64,000 nt of DNA from CAUPWF01 sp964367905 (lineage in GTDB: Bacteria > Bacillota > Clostridia > Lachnospirales > Lachnospiraceae), in assembly GCA_964367905.1 (NCBI GenBank), contig CAYIZP010000002.1, positions 87,501 to 151,500 on the forward strand, read 5' to 3'. Below, one piece after another: positions 25,845-34,866 of the stretch. The translations under genes were made by a program, and so were the position numbers. The notes beneath the pieces were generated by a model. The model was not told the origin of the DNA and did no database searches. It worked only from the letters and a program-made list of their open reading frames with translations. The first letter of the stretch is position 1. Every line of letters begins with the position of its first letter.

Positions 25845-27494
25845 TTGGAAAAATATAGGGATAAAAAAGTTTATGTAGTGGGACATAAGAATCCAGATAC
25901 GGATTCTATATGTTCTGCCATAGCGTATGCAAATTTAAAATGTCAATTGACAGGTGAATCATATGTGGCAAAGCGTGCAGGACAATTGAATGAAGAAACA
26001 CAATATGTGTTGAAGAAGTTTAATGTCTCTGCCCCTACCTTGCTATCGAATGTCCAAGCGCAAGTGAAAGATTTAGAAGTAAATAAGCTTGAGGGTGTGA
26101 AGAGTAATGTGTCGATAAAAGATGCTTGGGAAATGATGAAGTCAAATCACATGATGACCTTGCCGATTACCAGTCAAGGAGAACTAAAGGGACTTATCAG
26201 TATTAGTGATATTACCACATCCTATATGGATGTTTATGATAGCCACATCTTAGCAGAGGCTAAGACACAATATAAGAATATTGTAAATACCATTGAGGGG
26301 ACGGTCGTAACTGGAAATGAGCATGGGTATTTCACGAATGGAAAAGTGGTGATTGCAGCCTCTAGCCCAGAGACGATGGAGAATTATATCGAAGAGGATG
26401 ACCTAGTGATTTTAGGAAATCGATATGAGACACAATTATGTGCTTTGGAGTTGGGAGTAAGTTGTATTATTGTTTGTGAAGGTGCTGAAATTGGCAAAAC
26501 AATTTTGAATATGGCTGAGAGAAAAGAAGTTGTGATGATTCGAACAAAGCATGATACGTTTACCGTGGCACGACTCATCAATCAAAGTATTCCTATCAAG
26601 CATTTTATGAGAACTGAGAATCTTGTAACATTTGGAACGGAAGAGTTTGTGAATGACATCAAAGAAACTATGGCAAAGAAGCGGTATAGAGATTTCCCGG
26701 TTTTAGATAAAAAAGGAAAATATGTAGGGCTGATTTCAAGACGCCGTTTAATGGGTGTTACCAAAAAGCAAGTGATTTTAGTGGATCATAATGAAAAAAC
26801 TCAGGCAATTGATGGGATTGATGAAGCGGATGTGTTAGAAATTATAGATCATCATAGACTAGGCGGTTTGGAGACTGTTTCACCAGTGTATTTTAGAAAT
26901 CAACCAGTAGGATGCACTGCGACAATCGTATATGAGATGTATTGTGAATCGAATGTGGAAGTCAGTATTGAGATTGCATCATTACTTTGTTCGGCGATTC
27001 TATCGGATACCTTGATGTTTCGTTCGCCAACTTGTACTGTCCGAGATAAAAATGCTGCGGAAAAATTATCACAAATCGCAAATATCAGCATCGAACAACT
27101 AGCGAATGAAATGTTCCGTGCAGGTAGCAATTTGAAGAATAAAACTCCAAAGGAAATCTGTTATCAAGACTTTAAGAAATTTGAATCTGGTGATGTGAGA
27201 TTTGGAGTTGGTCAGATTAACTCTATCAATCTAGAAGAAATAAAAGAGCTAAAGCAGAAGATTTCGGGGTATATGGAAACCATCAAAAAAGAAAAAGATC
27301 TGGATATGGTTTTCTTTATGATTACCAATATTATTAGTGAGCATTCTGACATGGTTTGCTATGGTGATGGTGCCAAAGAGAGTCTGATTGAGGCTTTCGA
27401 TTTACCGGAGGATATTGAGGAAGTGAGATTGAAAGGAATGGTCTCTAGAAAGAAACAATTGATACCGAATTTGGTAGCGACACTTCAGAAATGA
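25845..27494 (+). CDS. CBS/DRTGG-regulated manganese-dependent inorganic pyrophosphatase
   Basis: The 549-residue protein is a family II PPase with a regulatory insert. The DHH catalytic motifs are GHKNPDTDSICSAIAYA at the N-terminus, VDHNE and IIDHHRLGG in the middle, and a DHHA2 C-terminal half. Between them lie two CBS domains (about residues 70-130 and 250-305) flanking a DRTGG domain. Enzymes of this layout hydrolyse cytosolic pyrophosphate and are inhibited by AMP/ADP and activated by ATP or diadenosine polyphosphates. The start is TTG, with a weak GAGAGTG upstream. Confidence 0.94.
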   Translation: MEKYRDKKVYVVGHKNPDTDSICSAIAYANLKCQLTGESYVAKRAGQLNEETQYVLKKFNVSAPTLLSNVQAQVKDLEVNKLEGVKSNVSIKDAWEMMKSNHMMTLPITSQGELKGLISISDITTSYMDVYDSHILAEAKTQYKNIVNTIEGTVVTGNEHGYFTNGKVVIAASSPETMENYIEEDDLVILGNRYETQLCALELGVSCIIVCEGAEIGKTILNMAERKEVVMIRTKHDTFTVARLINQSIPIKHFMRTENLVTFGTEEFVNDIKETMAKKRYRDFPVLDKKGKYVGLISRRRLMGVTKKQVILVDHNEKTQAIDGIDEADVLEIIDHHRLGGLETVSPVYFRNQPVGCTATIVYEMYCESNVEVSIEIASLLCSAILSDTLMFRSPTCTVRDKNAAEKLSQIANISIEQLANEMFRAGSNLKNKTPKEICYQDFKKFESGDVRFGVGQINSINLEEIKELKQKISGYMETIKKEKDLDMVFFMITNIISEHSDMVCYGDGAKESLIEAFDLPEDIEEVRLKGMVSRKKQLIPNLVATLQK

Positions 27495-27507
27495 TAAGGA
27501 GACCAAG

Positions 27508-28074
27508 ATGAAAAAGCAGGAATGGAAACCAGGAAATATGCTTTATCCTTTACCGGCAGCCATGGTATCAGTTGGAAACGAGTCGGATTCCAACATCATA
27601 ACCATTGCATGGACAGGGACGATATGTAGTGATCCTCCTATGCTCTATGTTTCTGTTCGACCAGAGCGTTATTCCTATGAGATGATAAAAGAAACGGGAG
27701 AATTCGTAGTGAATTTAACAACAGAATCTCTTGCTAAGGTGACGGATTACTGTGGTGTGAAGTCAGGAAGAGATGTGGACAAGTGGAAAGAGACAGGATT
27801 GACGAGAGGAACAGCGAAACATTTGGAATATGCACCGATTATAAAGGAGTGTCCTGTGAATATTGAATGCAAGGTGTTCGAAATCAAGGAGCTTGGGACA
27901 CATCATATGTTTATGGCGGAAGTAGTTGGTGTGCAAGTCAGTGAAGAGCACATGAATGAGAAGGGTAAATTTGAGCTCAATAAAACGGGATTGTTAGCAT
28001 ATTCACATGGAGAATATTGTGGATTAGGTGATGGAATAGGAAGCTTTGGTTATAGTATAAAAAAGGTGAAATAA
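27508..28074 (+). CDS. Flavin reductase family (FMN-binding) protein
   Basis: The 188-residue protein matches the flavin-reductase-like split-barrel family: YPLPAAMVSVGNE, then ITIAWTGTICSDPPMLYVSVRPERYSYE and FVVNLTT. Members bind FMN and often serve as small redox proteins in anaerobes (flavoredoxin-like), but the partner cannot be named. It lies 13 bp after the pyrophosphatase gene with AAGGAGA upstream, so it is probably co-transcribed. A terminator follows. Confidence 0.88.
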   Translation: MKKQEWKPGNMLYPLPAAMVSVGNESDSNIITIAWTGTICSDPPMLYVSVRPERYSYEMIKETGEFVVNLTTESLAKVTDYCGVKSGRDVDKWKETGLTRGTAKHLEYAPIIKECPVNIECKVFEIKELGTHHMFMAEVVGVQVSEEHMNEKGKFELNKTGLLAYSHGEYCGLGDGIGSFGYSIKKVK

Positions 28075-28075
28075 G

Positions 28076-28110
28076 TATGAGGGAATGAGGTGATGCTTCA
28101 TTCCCTCATA
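28076..28110. terminator. Bidirectional terminator between flavin reductase and MATE genes
   Basis: A perfect 13-bp stem (TATGAGGGAATGA / TCATTCCCTCATA) with a 9-nt loop lies in the 41-bp convergent gap. Confidence 0.8.
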
Positions 28111-28115
28111 TTATG

Positions 28116-29465
28116 TTAGAGGTGTTTTATTTCCTTTGTATAGATTCGACGAACAAGGAAGATAGATGAGGCGACTGAAAAGATTTCGGCTAATGGGAAG
28201 GACCACCAGATATGGTTGAGTCCCATATAAGTTGCTAAAATATATGCCAAAGGCAAGAGGGCTAGTAGTTGTCTTGCAATGGATGTAACCAAGCTATACA
28301 TGCTAAACCCCACAGCTTGGAAAAAGCAAGAGGTACAGATGCAGTAACCAGCAAAAGGGAAACTGATACTGATGGAGCGTAAGGCTACGACACCAATTTC
28401 AATCATATCTGGCGAAGCATCAAACATTGCAAGCAACTCTCTAGGGAATATCTGGAATATAATTAAACCTAGAAGCATGATGGATATGGCGATATAGCAG
28501 GAGAGGCGATAAGTGTGCATGATGCGTTTTTTATCGCGAGCTCCAAAATTATATGCCACAATTGAAATCAAGCCAGAGGTCAGTCCAAATACAGGCATAA
28601 AGATAAAACTCTGTAATTTGAAGTAAACACCAAACACGGCAGCGGCTGTGGAGGAAAACATGAGCAAAATCGTGTTGAAACCAAATACCATGATGGAACC
28701 GATGGATTGCATGATGATGGCAGGAAAACCAATTCTGTAAATTGCAAGAATATATTCTTTGGAAGGAAGGAAATTTCTCAAGTTCAAATTGATTTCTTTG
28801 TTGTGGAAGATGCAGATAAATAGTCCAACCGAAGCACCGATTATTTGACCGATAATGGTTGCGATGGCAGCACCAGTCACTTCCATACGAGGAAGTCCAA
28901 ACATTCCGAAGATTAAAATTGGATCCAAGATGATATTGACAAGGGCGCCAATTCCTTGGACAATCATGCTCAAATGTGTTTTGCCAGTTGCGTGAAGAAA
29001 ACGCTCAAAAGTAATCTGGAAGAACACACCGAATGAAAAGAGGCAGATGATATACATATAACTCTTTCCATAAGACAAGATAGCTACATCACTCGTTTGA
29101 GTTTGATAAAAGATATCAGTTGCAAATACTCCGATTAATACGAAGAGAATCCAACTGAGCGCAGCCAGTACTAAACCATTTTTGCAAACGAGAGAGGCCT
29201 TGTTCGAATCCTTTTCACCAAGGTACCTTGCGGCTAGTGCGTTGATACCGACTCCTGTACCAGCAGCAACCGCTATCATAAGGTTTTGGATTGGAAAAGC
29301 CAACGAAACTGCCGTGAGGGCATTCTCGCTAATTTGTGCAACGAAGATACTATCGACAACATTATAGAGAGCCTGCACAATCATAGATATTATCAATGGA
29401 AGTGATATTTGTATTAATAATTTCGGAATGGGCATTGTCCCCATTTTATTTTCTTGTGTATTCAT
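28116..29465 (-). CDS. MATE family multidrug/cation efflux transporter
   Basis: The product is about 449 residues with 12 membrane helices in two homologous halves. The N-terminal half has IPKLLIQISLPLIISMIVQA and LYNVVDSIFVAQ, classic for MATE exporters of the DinF/NorM-like group in Firmicutes. I prefer the start at 29465, because AAAGGG lies 12 bp upstream; the ATG at 29477 would leave no room for a ribosome site. Exported compounds are unknown. It has its own promoter. Confidence 0.92.
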   Translation of the reverse strand: MNTQENKMGTMPIPKLLIQISLPLIISMIVQALYNVVDSIFVAQISENALTAVSLAFPIQNLMIAVAAGTGVGINALAARYLGEKDSNKASLVCKNGLVLAALSWILFVLIGVFATDIFYQTQTSDVAILSYGKSYMYIICLFSFGVFFQITFERFLHATGKTHLSMIVQGIGALVNIILDPILIFGMFGLPRMEVTGAAIATIIGQIIGASVGLFICIFHNKEINLNLRNFLPSKEYILAIYRIGFPAIIMQSIGSIMVFGFNTILLMFSSTAAAVFGVYFKLQSFIFMPVFGLTSGLISIVAYNFGARDKKRIMHTYRLSCYIAISIMLLGLIIFQIFPRELLAMFDASPDMIEIGVVALRSISISFPFAGYCICTSCFFQAVGFSMYSLVTSIARQLLALLPLAYILATYMGLNHIWWSFPLAEIFSVASSIFLVRRIYTKEIKHL

Positions 29466-29516
29466 GTTAATAAACATCCCTTTCTCAAAGTTGTTATACT
29501 TTGTTCAAACTTAATC

Positions 29517-29545
29517 ATTGTAACATTAAAAAGGGATGCTGACAA
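29517..29545 (-). promoter_or_regulatory. Promoter of the MATE gene
   Basis: Minus strand: TTGTCA (29545-29540), 17 bp, TACAAT (29522-29517), about 50 bp ahead of the start codon. Confidence 0.6.
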
Positions 29546-29568
29546 TATAATAATAAAAACATAGTATA

Positions 29569-30291
29569 ATGGATGTGAAAATGAGTTGTTTTCATAGAAA
29601 ATCCTTGAAATGGATTGTCTTATTTTTCGTTTTATTAATCGGCGCACTGGGTAGTGAAATGAGCTTGAATTTTTGGAGAGAAGAAGTAAGTCAGATTTTT
29701 TTTCAACAAGATGGAATTATTGAAGCAGAACGAAAGAAAATCGCTCTAACATTTGATGATGGGCCGAGTGAAAATCCTGAGATAACAAATAGGATTTTGG
29801 ATGAATTGAATACGAGAGGTGTAAAGGCGACCTTTTTCCTCCTAGGTATAAATGTTGAAAAAAATCCTGAAACAGTAAAAAGAATTGCAGAAGAAGGACA
29901 TCTTATTGGGAATCACTCTTACAGTCATATCAATATAGGTCAAGCAAGTGATGAAGAGGTAATCGCAGATTTTCAGAAATCCAGAGAGGTTATCGAGGCA
30001 ATCACGGGTGTGAAATTAGAGTTTTTGAGACCTCCATATGGGATATGGAGGGAAGAGTTAGAATCGGATATTGGACTGATTCCAGTAATGTGGAGCGTGG
30101 ATCCCTTGGATTGGAATACAGAAAATGTTGAAAAAATTGTAAATAAGGTAGTGACGGATACAGAAGAAAATGATATTATTTTAATGCATGATTCTAGTGA
30201 ATCATCGATAGAGGCAGCGATTTTTATTATAGAGCAGTTAACAGAAGAGGGGTTTGAATTTGTTACCGTAGATGAACTTTTACTGCCTTAG
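29569..30291 (+). CDS. Polysaccharide deacetylase (NodB domain), membrane-anchored
   Basis: The product is about 240 residues. A hydrophobic segment near residues 15-31 acts as signal or anchor, and the rest is a NodB homology domain with all key motifs: TFDDGPS (metal and catalytic Asp), HSYSH (metal histidines), RPPYG, and ILMHDSS. It probably removes acetyl groups from peptidoglycan or another glycan outside the cell. The start is uncertain: ATG codons at 29569 and 29581 are both possible, and only GGATG just before the second resembles a ribosome site. Confidence 0.9.
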   Translation: MDVKMSCFHRKSLKWIVLFFVLLIGALGSEMSLNFWREEVSQIFFQQDGIIEAERKKIALTFDDGPSENPEITNRILDELNTRGVKATFFLLGINVEKNPETVKRIAEEGHLIGNHSYSHINIGQASDEEVIADFQKSREVIEAITGVKLEFLRPPYGIWREELESDIGLIPVMWSVDPLDWNTENVEKIVNKVVTDTEENDIILMHDSSESSIEAAIFIIEQLTEEGFEFVTVDELLLP

Positions 30292-30346
30292 AGAGAGTAG
30301 CATGAAAATGGATGACAGTGATGAATGAAAAGAGGAATACAAAATA

Positions 30347-31072
30347 GTGAACGAATTTATTAGAACAGAAATGTTAATTGGAACTGAGAGAATAAATAAA
30401 CTACAAAACTCCTGCGTTATGGTGTTTGGGGTGGGTGGTGTAGGTTCTCATTGTATTGAGGCGTTAGCCAGAAGTGGCATCGGGAAATTGATTCTCGTGG
30501 ATAATGACCGTGTTTCACTCTCTAATATTAACAGACAGAGCATTGCTTTTCATAGTACAATGAAACAATATAAGACTAAGGTCATGAAGGATCGGATACG
30601 AGATATATGTCCCCGAATAGAGGTAGAGACAAAAGAAGTGTTTGTTCTGCCTGATAATTTGGACGAGGTGGTTCCGGTGGGGGTTGATTATATTGTAGAT
30701 GCGATCGATACGGTCACTGCTAAAATAGCGATTGCAGAGTTGGCAAGCAGACGTGAAATTTCATTGATTTCTAGTATGGGAACGGGCAATAAATTGCACC
30801 CAGAGTTATTTGAAATCACAGATTTGCAGAAAACATCCATGTGCCCATTATGTAAGGTGATGAGAAAAGAATTGAAGAATCGCGGAATTCCACATCTAAA
30901 GGTGTTATATTCAAAAGAAAAGCCGTTGAAACCGACGCTAGAATGGGAAGAGCCAGGAGGAACAAAAAGAAACATTCCTGGAAGCATCTCTTTTACACCA
31001 CCAGTGGCTGGGATTTTGATTGCGGGGGAAGTGATACGTGATATCATAGGAGAAAATTATGGATTTGTTTGA
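30347..31072 (+). CDS. tcdA: tRNA threonylcarbamoyladenosine dehydratase (TcdA/CsdL)
   Basis: The 241-residue E1-like enzyme has nucleotide-binding GVGGVGSHCIEALARSGIG, VDNDRVSLSNINRQ, and the CPLCKVMRKELK segment found in this group. It uses ATP to cyclise t6A37 in tRNA to ct6A. The start is GTG at 30347, with AAGAGGA upstream. It overlaps rarA by 14 bp, a pairing often seen in Clostridia. Confidence 0.94.
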   Translation: MNEFIRTEMLIGTERINKLQNSCVMVFGVGGVGSHCIEALARSGIGKLILVDNDRVSLSNINRQSIAFHSTMKQYKTKVMKDRIRDICPRIEVETKEVFVLPDNLDEVVPVGVDYIVDAIDTVTAKIAIAELASRREISLISSMGTGNKLHPELFEITDLQKTSMCPLCKVMRKELKNRGIPHLKVLYSKEKPLKPTLEWEEPGGTKRNIPGSISFTPPVAGILIAGEVIRDIIGENYGFV

Positions 31073-32369
31073 TTATATGAGAGAAGAAAATCAGGAGAAA
31101 GAGTCGCCACTGGCATCTAGATTACGTCCGACCAATCTAGACGAAGTTGTGGGGCAACAACATATTATCGGTAAGGATAAGCTTTTGTATCGAGCGATTA
31201 AAGCAGATAAATTGAGTTCATTGATCTTTTATGGTCCCCCTGGTACAGGAAAGACAACCTTGGCGAAAGTGATTGCCAATACTACGAGTGCGAAGTTTTG
31301 TCAGATAAATGCAACCATTGCTGGAAAAAAAGATATGGAGGCTGTTGTTCAAGAGGCAAAAGAGAATATGGGAATGCACCAAAAGAAGACCATTCTCTTT
31401 GTGGATGAGATTCATAGATTTAATAAGGCGCAACAAGATTATCTCTTGCCTTTTGTAGAAGATGGAACCGTGGTTTTGATAGGTGCTACTACAGAGAATC
31501 CTTATTTTGAGGTGAATGGTGCGCTACTATCACGCTCCAATATCTTTGAACTAAAATCATTAAACAAAGAAGATATTAAAGTCTTATTAAATCGCGCGGT
31601 TTATGATGAAGTGAAGGGGATGGGGTCTTATGATGCTCAGATTACAGAAGAAGCTCTTGATTTTCTCGCAGATATTTCTGGAGGAGACGCGAGAAATGCG
31701 TTGAATGCAATAGAATTGGGAATTGTAACCACGCCGAGGGCTGAGGATGGAAAGATTCACATTACACTCGAAGTGGCAGAGGATTGTATTCAGAAGCGGG
31801 CAGTACGCTATGATAAGAAAGGCGATAACCATTATGATACAATTTCGGCATTTATTAAGAGTATGAGGGGGTCAGATCCTGATGCAGCGGTGTTTTATTT
31901 AGCGAAGATGTTATATGCAGGGGAGGATATCAAATTTATAGCAAGAAGGGTGATGATTTGTGCTTCAGAAGATGTGGGAAATGCAGATCCGAATGCGCTG
32001 ACAGTAGCAGTATCAGCGTCGCAAGCAATTGAGCGAATTGGGATGCCAGAGGCGAGTATTATACTGTCACAAGCGGTTACTTATGTTGCATCCGCACCGA
32101 AGAGTAATGCGTCGTATATGGCGATTAATGCAGCGTTTGAATGTGTGAAAAACACGAAAACCACAGTTCCTACGCATCTGCAGGATGCTCATTATAAGGG
32201 GGCGAAAAACCTAGGACATGGAGTGGGATATCTCTATGCCCACGATTATCCGAATCATTATGTTCATCAACAGTACTTGCCAGATGAGATTCGGGATGAA
32301 ACCTTTTATATCCCGACAGAGCAAGGGTACGAGAAGAAGATATTCGAATATTTGAAGAGGAGGGATTAA
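31059..32369 (+). CDS. rarA: Replication-associated recombination protein A (RarA/MgsA)
   Basis: The 436-residue AAA+ ATPase has Walker A YGPPGTGKTTLAKVIA, Walker B FVDEIHRFNKAQQDYLLP, sensor ATTENPYFEVN and the C-terminal tetramerisation region (ASQAIERIGMPEASIILSQA). RarA acts at stalled replication forks. The frame starts inside tcdA. Its last 4 bp overlap the convergent DUF4364 gene. Confidence 0.97.
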   Translation: MDLFDYMREENQEKESPLASRLRPTNLDEVVGQQHIIGKDKLLYRAIKADKLSSLIFYGPPGTGKTTLAKVIANTTSAKFCQINATIAGKKDMEAVVQEAKENMGMHQKKTILFVDEIHRFNKAQQDYLLPFVEDGTVVLIGATTENPYFEVNGALLSRSNIFELKSLNKEDIKVLLNRAVYDEVKGMGSYDAQITEEALDFLADISGGDARNALNAIELGIVTTPRAEDGKIHITLEVAEDCIQKRAVRYDKKGDNHYDTISAFIKSMRGSDPDAAVFYLAKMLYAGEDIKFIARRVMICASEDVGNADPNALTVAVSASQAIERIGMPEASIILSQAVTYVASAPKSNASYMAINAAFECVKNTKTTVPTHLQDAHYKGAKNLGHGVGYLYAHDYPNHYVHQQYLPDEIRDETFYIPTEQGYEKKIFEYLKRRD

Positions 32370-32878
32370 AGCAATTGTTGCATCAGATAGGCATAGATGT
32401 CTTGGTTTTTATTCTTCCAATTTTCCGTGATGCCCTCTGCGATTTTTTGCGTGGGTACCACGAGAGTGAGGTCAACCAATGTAGCGTTGTTCTCTAGGAC
32501 TTGAAGTCGCACATCGTATTCGTTATTTTTATTCTTATAATAATCTGTCTTGATTGAAGTGTCGGACTGCATTTTGGAATAAGAATCATTCAAATATTGG
32601 TTAATTTCTTCTCGAATCAAGGGAGAAATATCCCCATTGAAAAAACCGATTGTTTCTACTCCGGTTTCCGTTATTTTATAAAAGGTTTTGTTATGCGTTA
32701 TTTCAGTGTGGATGAACTTAGCTTCTACAAGTTCGGTTAAAGCTTCTTGTAATGTAAAATAATTGGTATATTCTTTTTCGAGAAAAAAATCAAAAAGCTG
32801 TGATGTGTTTATGGGGAATTTCACTTTGTTTAGTATGTATAATAGCATTAATTTATATAGGGTAAAGGTTTCGGTCAT
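32366..32878 (-). CDS. DUF4364 family winged-helix protein
   Basis: The 170-residue protein has an N-terminal winged-helix-like half (KLMLLYILNKVKFPINTSQLFDFFLE, then TETGVETIGFF) and a C-terminal beta-rich half. This is the DUF4364 architecture that is common, and probably regulatory, in Clostridia. No target is known. It lies between rarA and rho and is divergent from rho. Family assignment is good; function is inference from the fold. Confidence 0.82.
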   Translation of the reverse strand: MTETFTLYKLMLLYILNKVKFPINTSQLFDFFLEKEYTNYFTLQEALTELVEAKFIHTEITHNKTFYKITETGVETIGFFNGDISPLIREEINQYLNDSYSKMQSDTSIKTDYYKNKNNEYDVRLQVLENNATLVDLTLVVPTQKIAEGITENWKNKNQDIYAYLMQQLL

Positions 32879-33048
32879 AACTATGCTCCTTTGTATTTAC
32901 TTTTATGTCTTTATATGGTATCATAACACTAAGCATTATTGCAATCAAGAAATATCTTTGGCGATCAATTCTGATCATAACTCCAAACAAATGAGACAAA
33001 TAAAAATTGCAAAGCGACAGCTATTATATATTAAGAAAGGACAAGCAT

Positions 33049-34449
33049 ATGAGAGAAAAGTATGAAACACTCGCACTGACTACCTTAAAAGAACTTGCAA
33101 AAATTAGAGGGATTAAAGGTGTCACTAGTATGAAGAAAGCCGATGTGATTGAAGCAATGGTTGCAGAAGATAAAAAAGAAAATGAGGGCAAACAGGGCGA
33201 AGAAATAAAAAAAGCAGAAGAAAAAAATGGCGAGAATGCAAAAGTACAAGACACTTCTCGTGAAGAGAGGCGAGGTGGATCTTTAGATGCGAAAAAAGAG
33301 ATTGCAGATGTAGAGCAATTAGACAGTGGAATCTCTGCACATGGAATTCTTGAGGTGATGTCAGATGGATATGGTTTTATACGATGTGCAAACTACTTGC
33401 CAGGAGATAATGATGTCTATGTTGCACCATCTCAGATTAGAAGGTTTGGGCTTAAGACAGGAGATATCATTACTGGAAACACACGAATCAAAACACAGAC
33501 AGAAAAATTCAGTGCTTTATTATACCTAACTTACATTAATGGAATGGATCCGGAGGTTGCAAGCCGTAGAAGAAATTTCGAAGATTTAACTCCGGTTTTT
33601 CCGAATGAAAGATTGCGATTAGAGGGAGCCCGTTCGAGTGCTGCTACTAGAATTGTAGATTTGTTATCACCGATTGGAAAAGGGCAAAGGGGAATGATTG
33701 TTTCACCTCCGAAGGCAGGAAAGACAACCTTGCTAAAAGAAGTGGCATTAGCGGTTCGAAAAAACAATCCAGAAGTACACATGCTCATCCTGTTGATTGA
33801 TGAACGTCCAGAAGAAGTAACAGATATCAAGGAGGCAATCGAGGGCGACAACGTAGAAGTTATTTATTCTACATTCGACGAGTTGCCAGAACATCATAAG
33901 AGAGTTTCGGAGATGGTAATCGAAAGAGCAAAGCGCTTAGTTGAACATAAAAAGGATGTAATGATTTTATTAGATAGCATCACACGTTTAGCAAGAGCTT
34001 ACAACCTGACAGTTCCACCGAGTGGAAGAACTTTATCTGGTGGTTTGGATCCAGCGGCATTACATATGCCAAAGCGTTTCTTTGGTGCTGCACGTAATAT
34101 GCGTGAAGGTGGAAGTTTAACTGTATTAGCGACAGCCCTAGTGGAGACGGGAAGTAAAATGGACGACGTTGTGTATGAGGAGTTCAAGGGAACTGGAAAC
34201 ATGGAACTTGTTTTGGATAGAAAGTTACAAGAAAAGCGTGTGTTCCCTGCAATTGATATTCCGAAATCTGGAACGAGAAGAGAAGACTTGTTGTTGAATA
34301 GAGCTGAGCAAGAAGCGGTTTATATTATTCGAAAAGGTCTTAACGGTTTACGCCCAGATGAAGCGGTGGACAACCTTGTAAATATGTTTTCTAAGACAAA
34401 GAATAATGATCAATTAGTGGAAATGGTAAAAAAACAAAAGTTTATATAA
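33049..34449 (+). CDS. rho: Transcription termination factor Rho
   Basis: The product is 466 residues from the ATG at 33049, which has AAGAAAGG at proper distance; an in-frame ATG at 33007 adds 14 unsupported residues. It has an N-terminal Rho_N helix domain, a charged Lys/Glu linker (about residues 45-85), the cold-shock RNA-binding domain (DGYGFIRCANYLPGDNDVYV) and the RecA-like ATPase with PPKAGKTTLLK, LLIDERPEEVTD and LDSITRLARAYN. It unwinds RNA from polymerase. rpmE follows, as in Bacillus. Confidence 0.98.
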   Translation: MREKYETLALTTLKELAKIRGIKGVTSMKKADVIEAMVAEDKKENEGKQGEEIKKAEEKNGENAKVQDTSREERRGGSLDAKKEIADVEQLDSGISAHGILEVMSDGYGFIRCANYLPGDNDVYVAPSQIRRFGLKTGDIITGNTRIKTQTEKFSALLYLTYINGMDPEVASRRRNFEDLTPVFPNERLRLEGARSSAATRIVDLLSPIGKGQRGMIVSPPKAGKTTLLKEVALAVRKNNPEVHMLILLIDERPEEVTDIKEAIEGDNVEVIYSTFDELPEHHKRVSEMVIERAKRLVEHKKDVMILLDSITRLARAYNLTVPPSGRTLSGGLDPAALHMPKRFFGAARNMREGGSLTVLATALVETGSKMDDVVYEEFKGTGNMELVLDRKLQEKRVFPAIDIPKSGTRREDLLLNRAEQEAVYIIRKGLNGLRPDEAVDNLVNMFSKTKNNDQLVEMVKKQKFI

Positions 34450-34453
34450 ATAC

Positions 34454-34482
34454 TTGCATTTTCACTGAAAGTGTGCTATGCT
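34454..34482 (+). promoter_or_regulatory. Promoter of rpmE
   Basis: TTGCAT (34454-34459), 17 bp, TATGCT (34477-34482). The short stem CACTGAAAGTG lies in the spacer. Confidence 0.6.
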
Positions 34483-34557
34483 ATTAAAGCTGTTTAAAAG
34501 AAAAAATATTACAAGGTAAATGACTTTGTGAAAATTAATAATAAAGAGGTGAAAAAT

Positions 34558-34755
34558 ATGAAAACAGGAATCCATCCAGAATATCATCAAGCAAACGTGA
34601 GTTGTAACTGTGGTAATACATTTGTAACAGGTTCTACAAACGAGAATATTCACGTAGAGATTTGTGCAAAATGTCATCCATTCTACACAGGACAACAAAA
34701 AGCAAACCAAGCACGTGGACGTGTTGATAAATTTAACAAGAAATACGGTATGTAA
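34558..34755 (+). CDS. rpmE: 50S ribosomal protein L31
   Basis: The product is 65 residues, starting at the ATG at 34558 with AGAGGTG upstream; an in-frame GTG at 34528 is less likely. It opens MKTGIHPEY and has the four zinc cysteines (CNC and CAKC), so it is the zinc-containing C+ form of L31. Such L31 proteins are often exchanged for zinc-free copies under zinc limitation. A terminator-like stem follows. Confidence 0.97.
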   Translation: MKTGIHPEYHQANVSCNCGNTFVTGSTNENIHVEICAKCHPFYTGQQKANQARGRVDKFNKKYGM

Positions 34756-34772
34756 TCATAACCATCAACTAA

Positions 34773-34804
34773 GGACCTCGTGGCAGCTGTCACGGGGTTT
34801 GTTG
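34773..34804 (+). terminator. Probable terminator after rpmE
   Basis: CCTCGTG pairs with CACGGGG (one G-T pair) around a CAGCTG-containing loop, followed by TTTGTTG. The T run is weak. Confidence 0.55.
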
Positions 34805-34866
34805 TATGAGAGGGACTTTTGCTTCCGATTATACAGACGATTTATATAGCAGGAGAACATTAAATT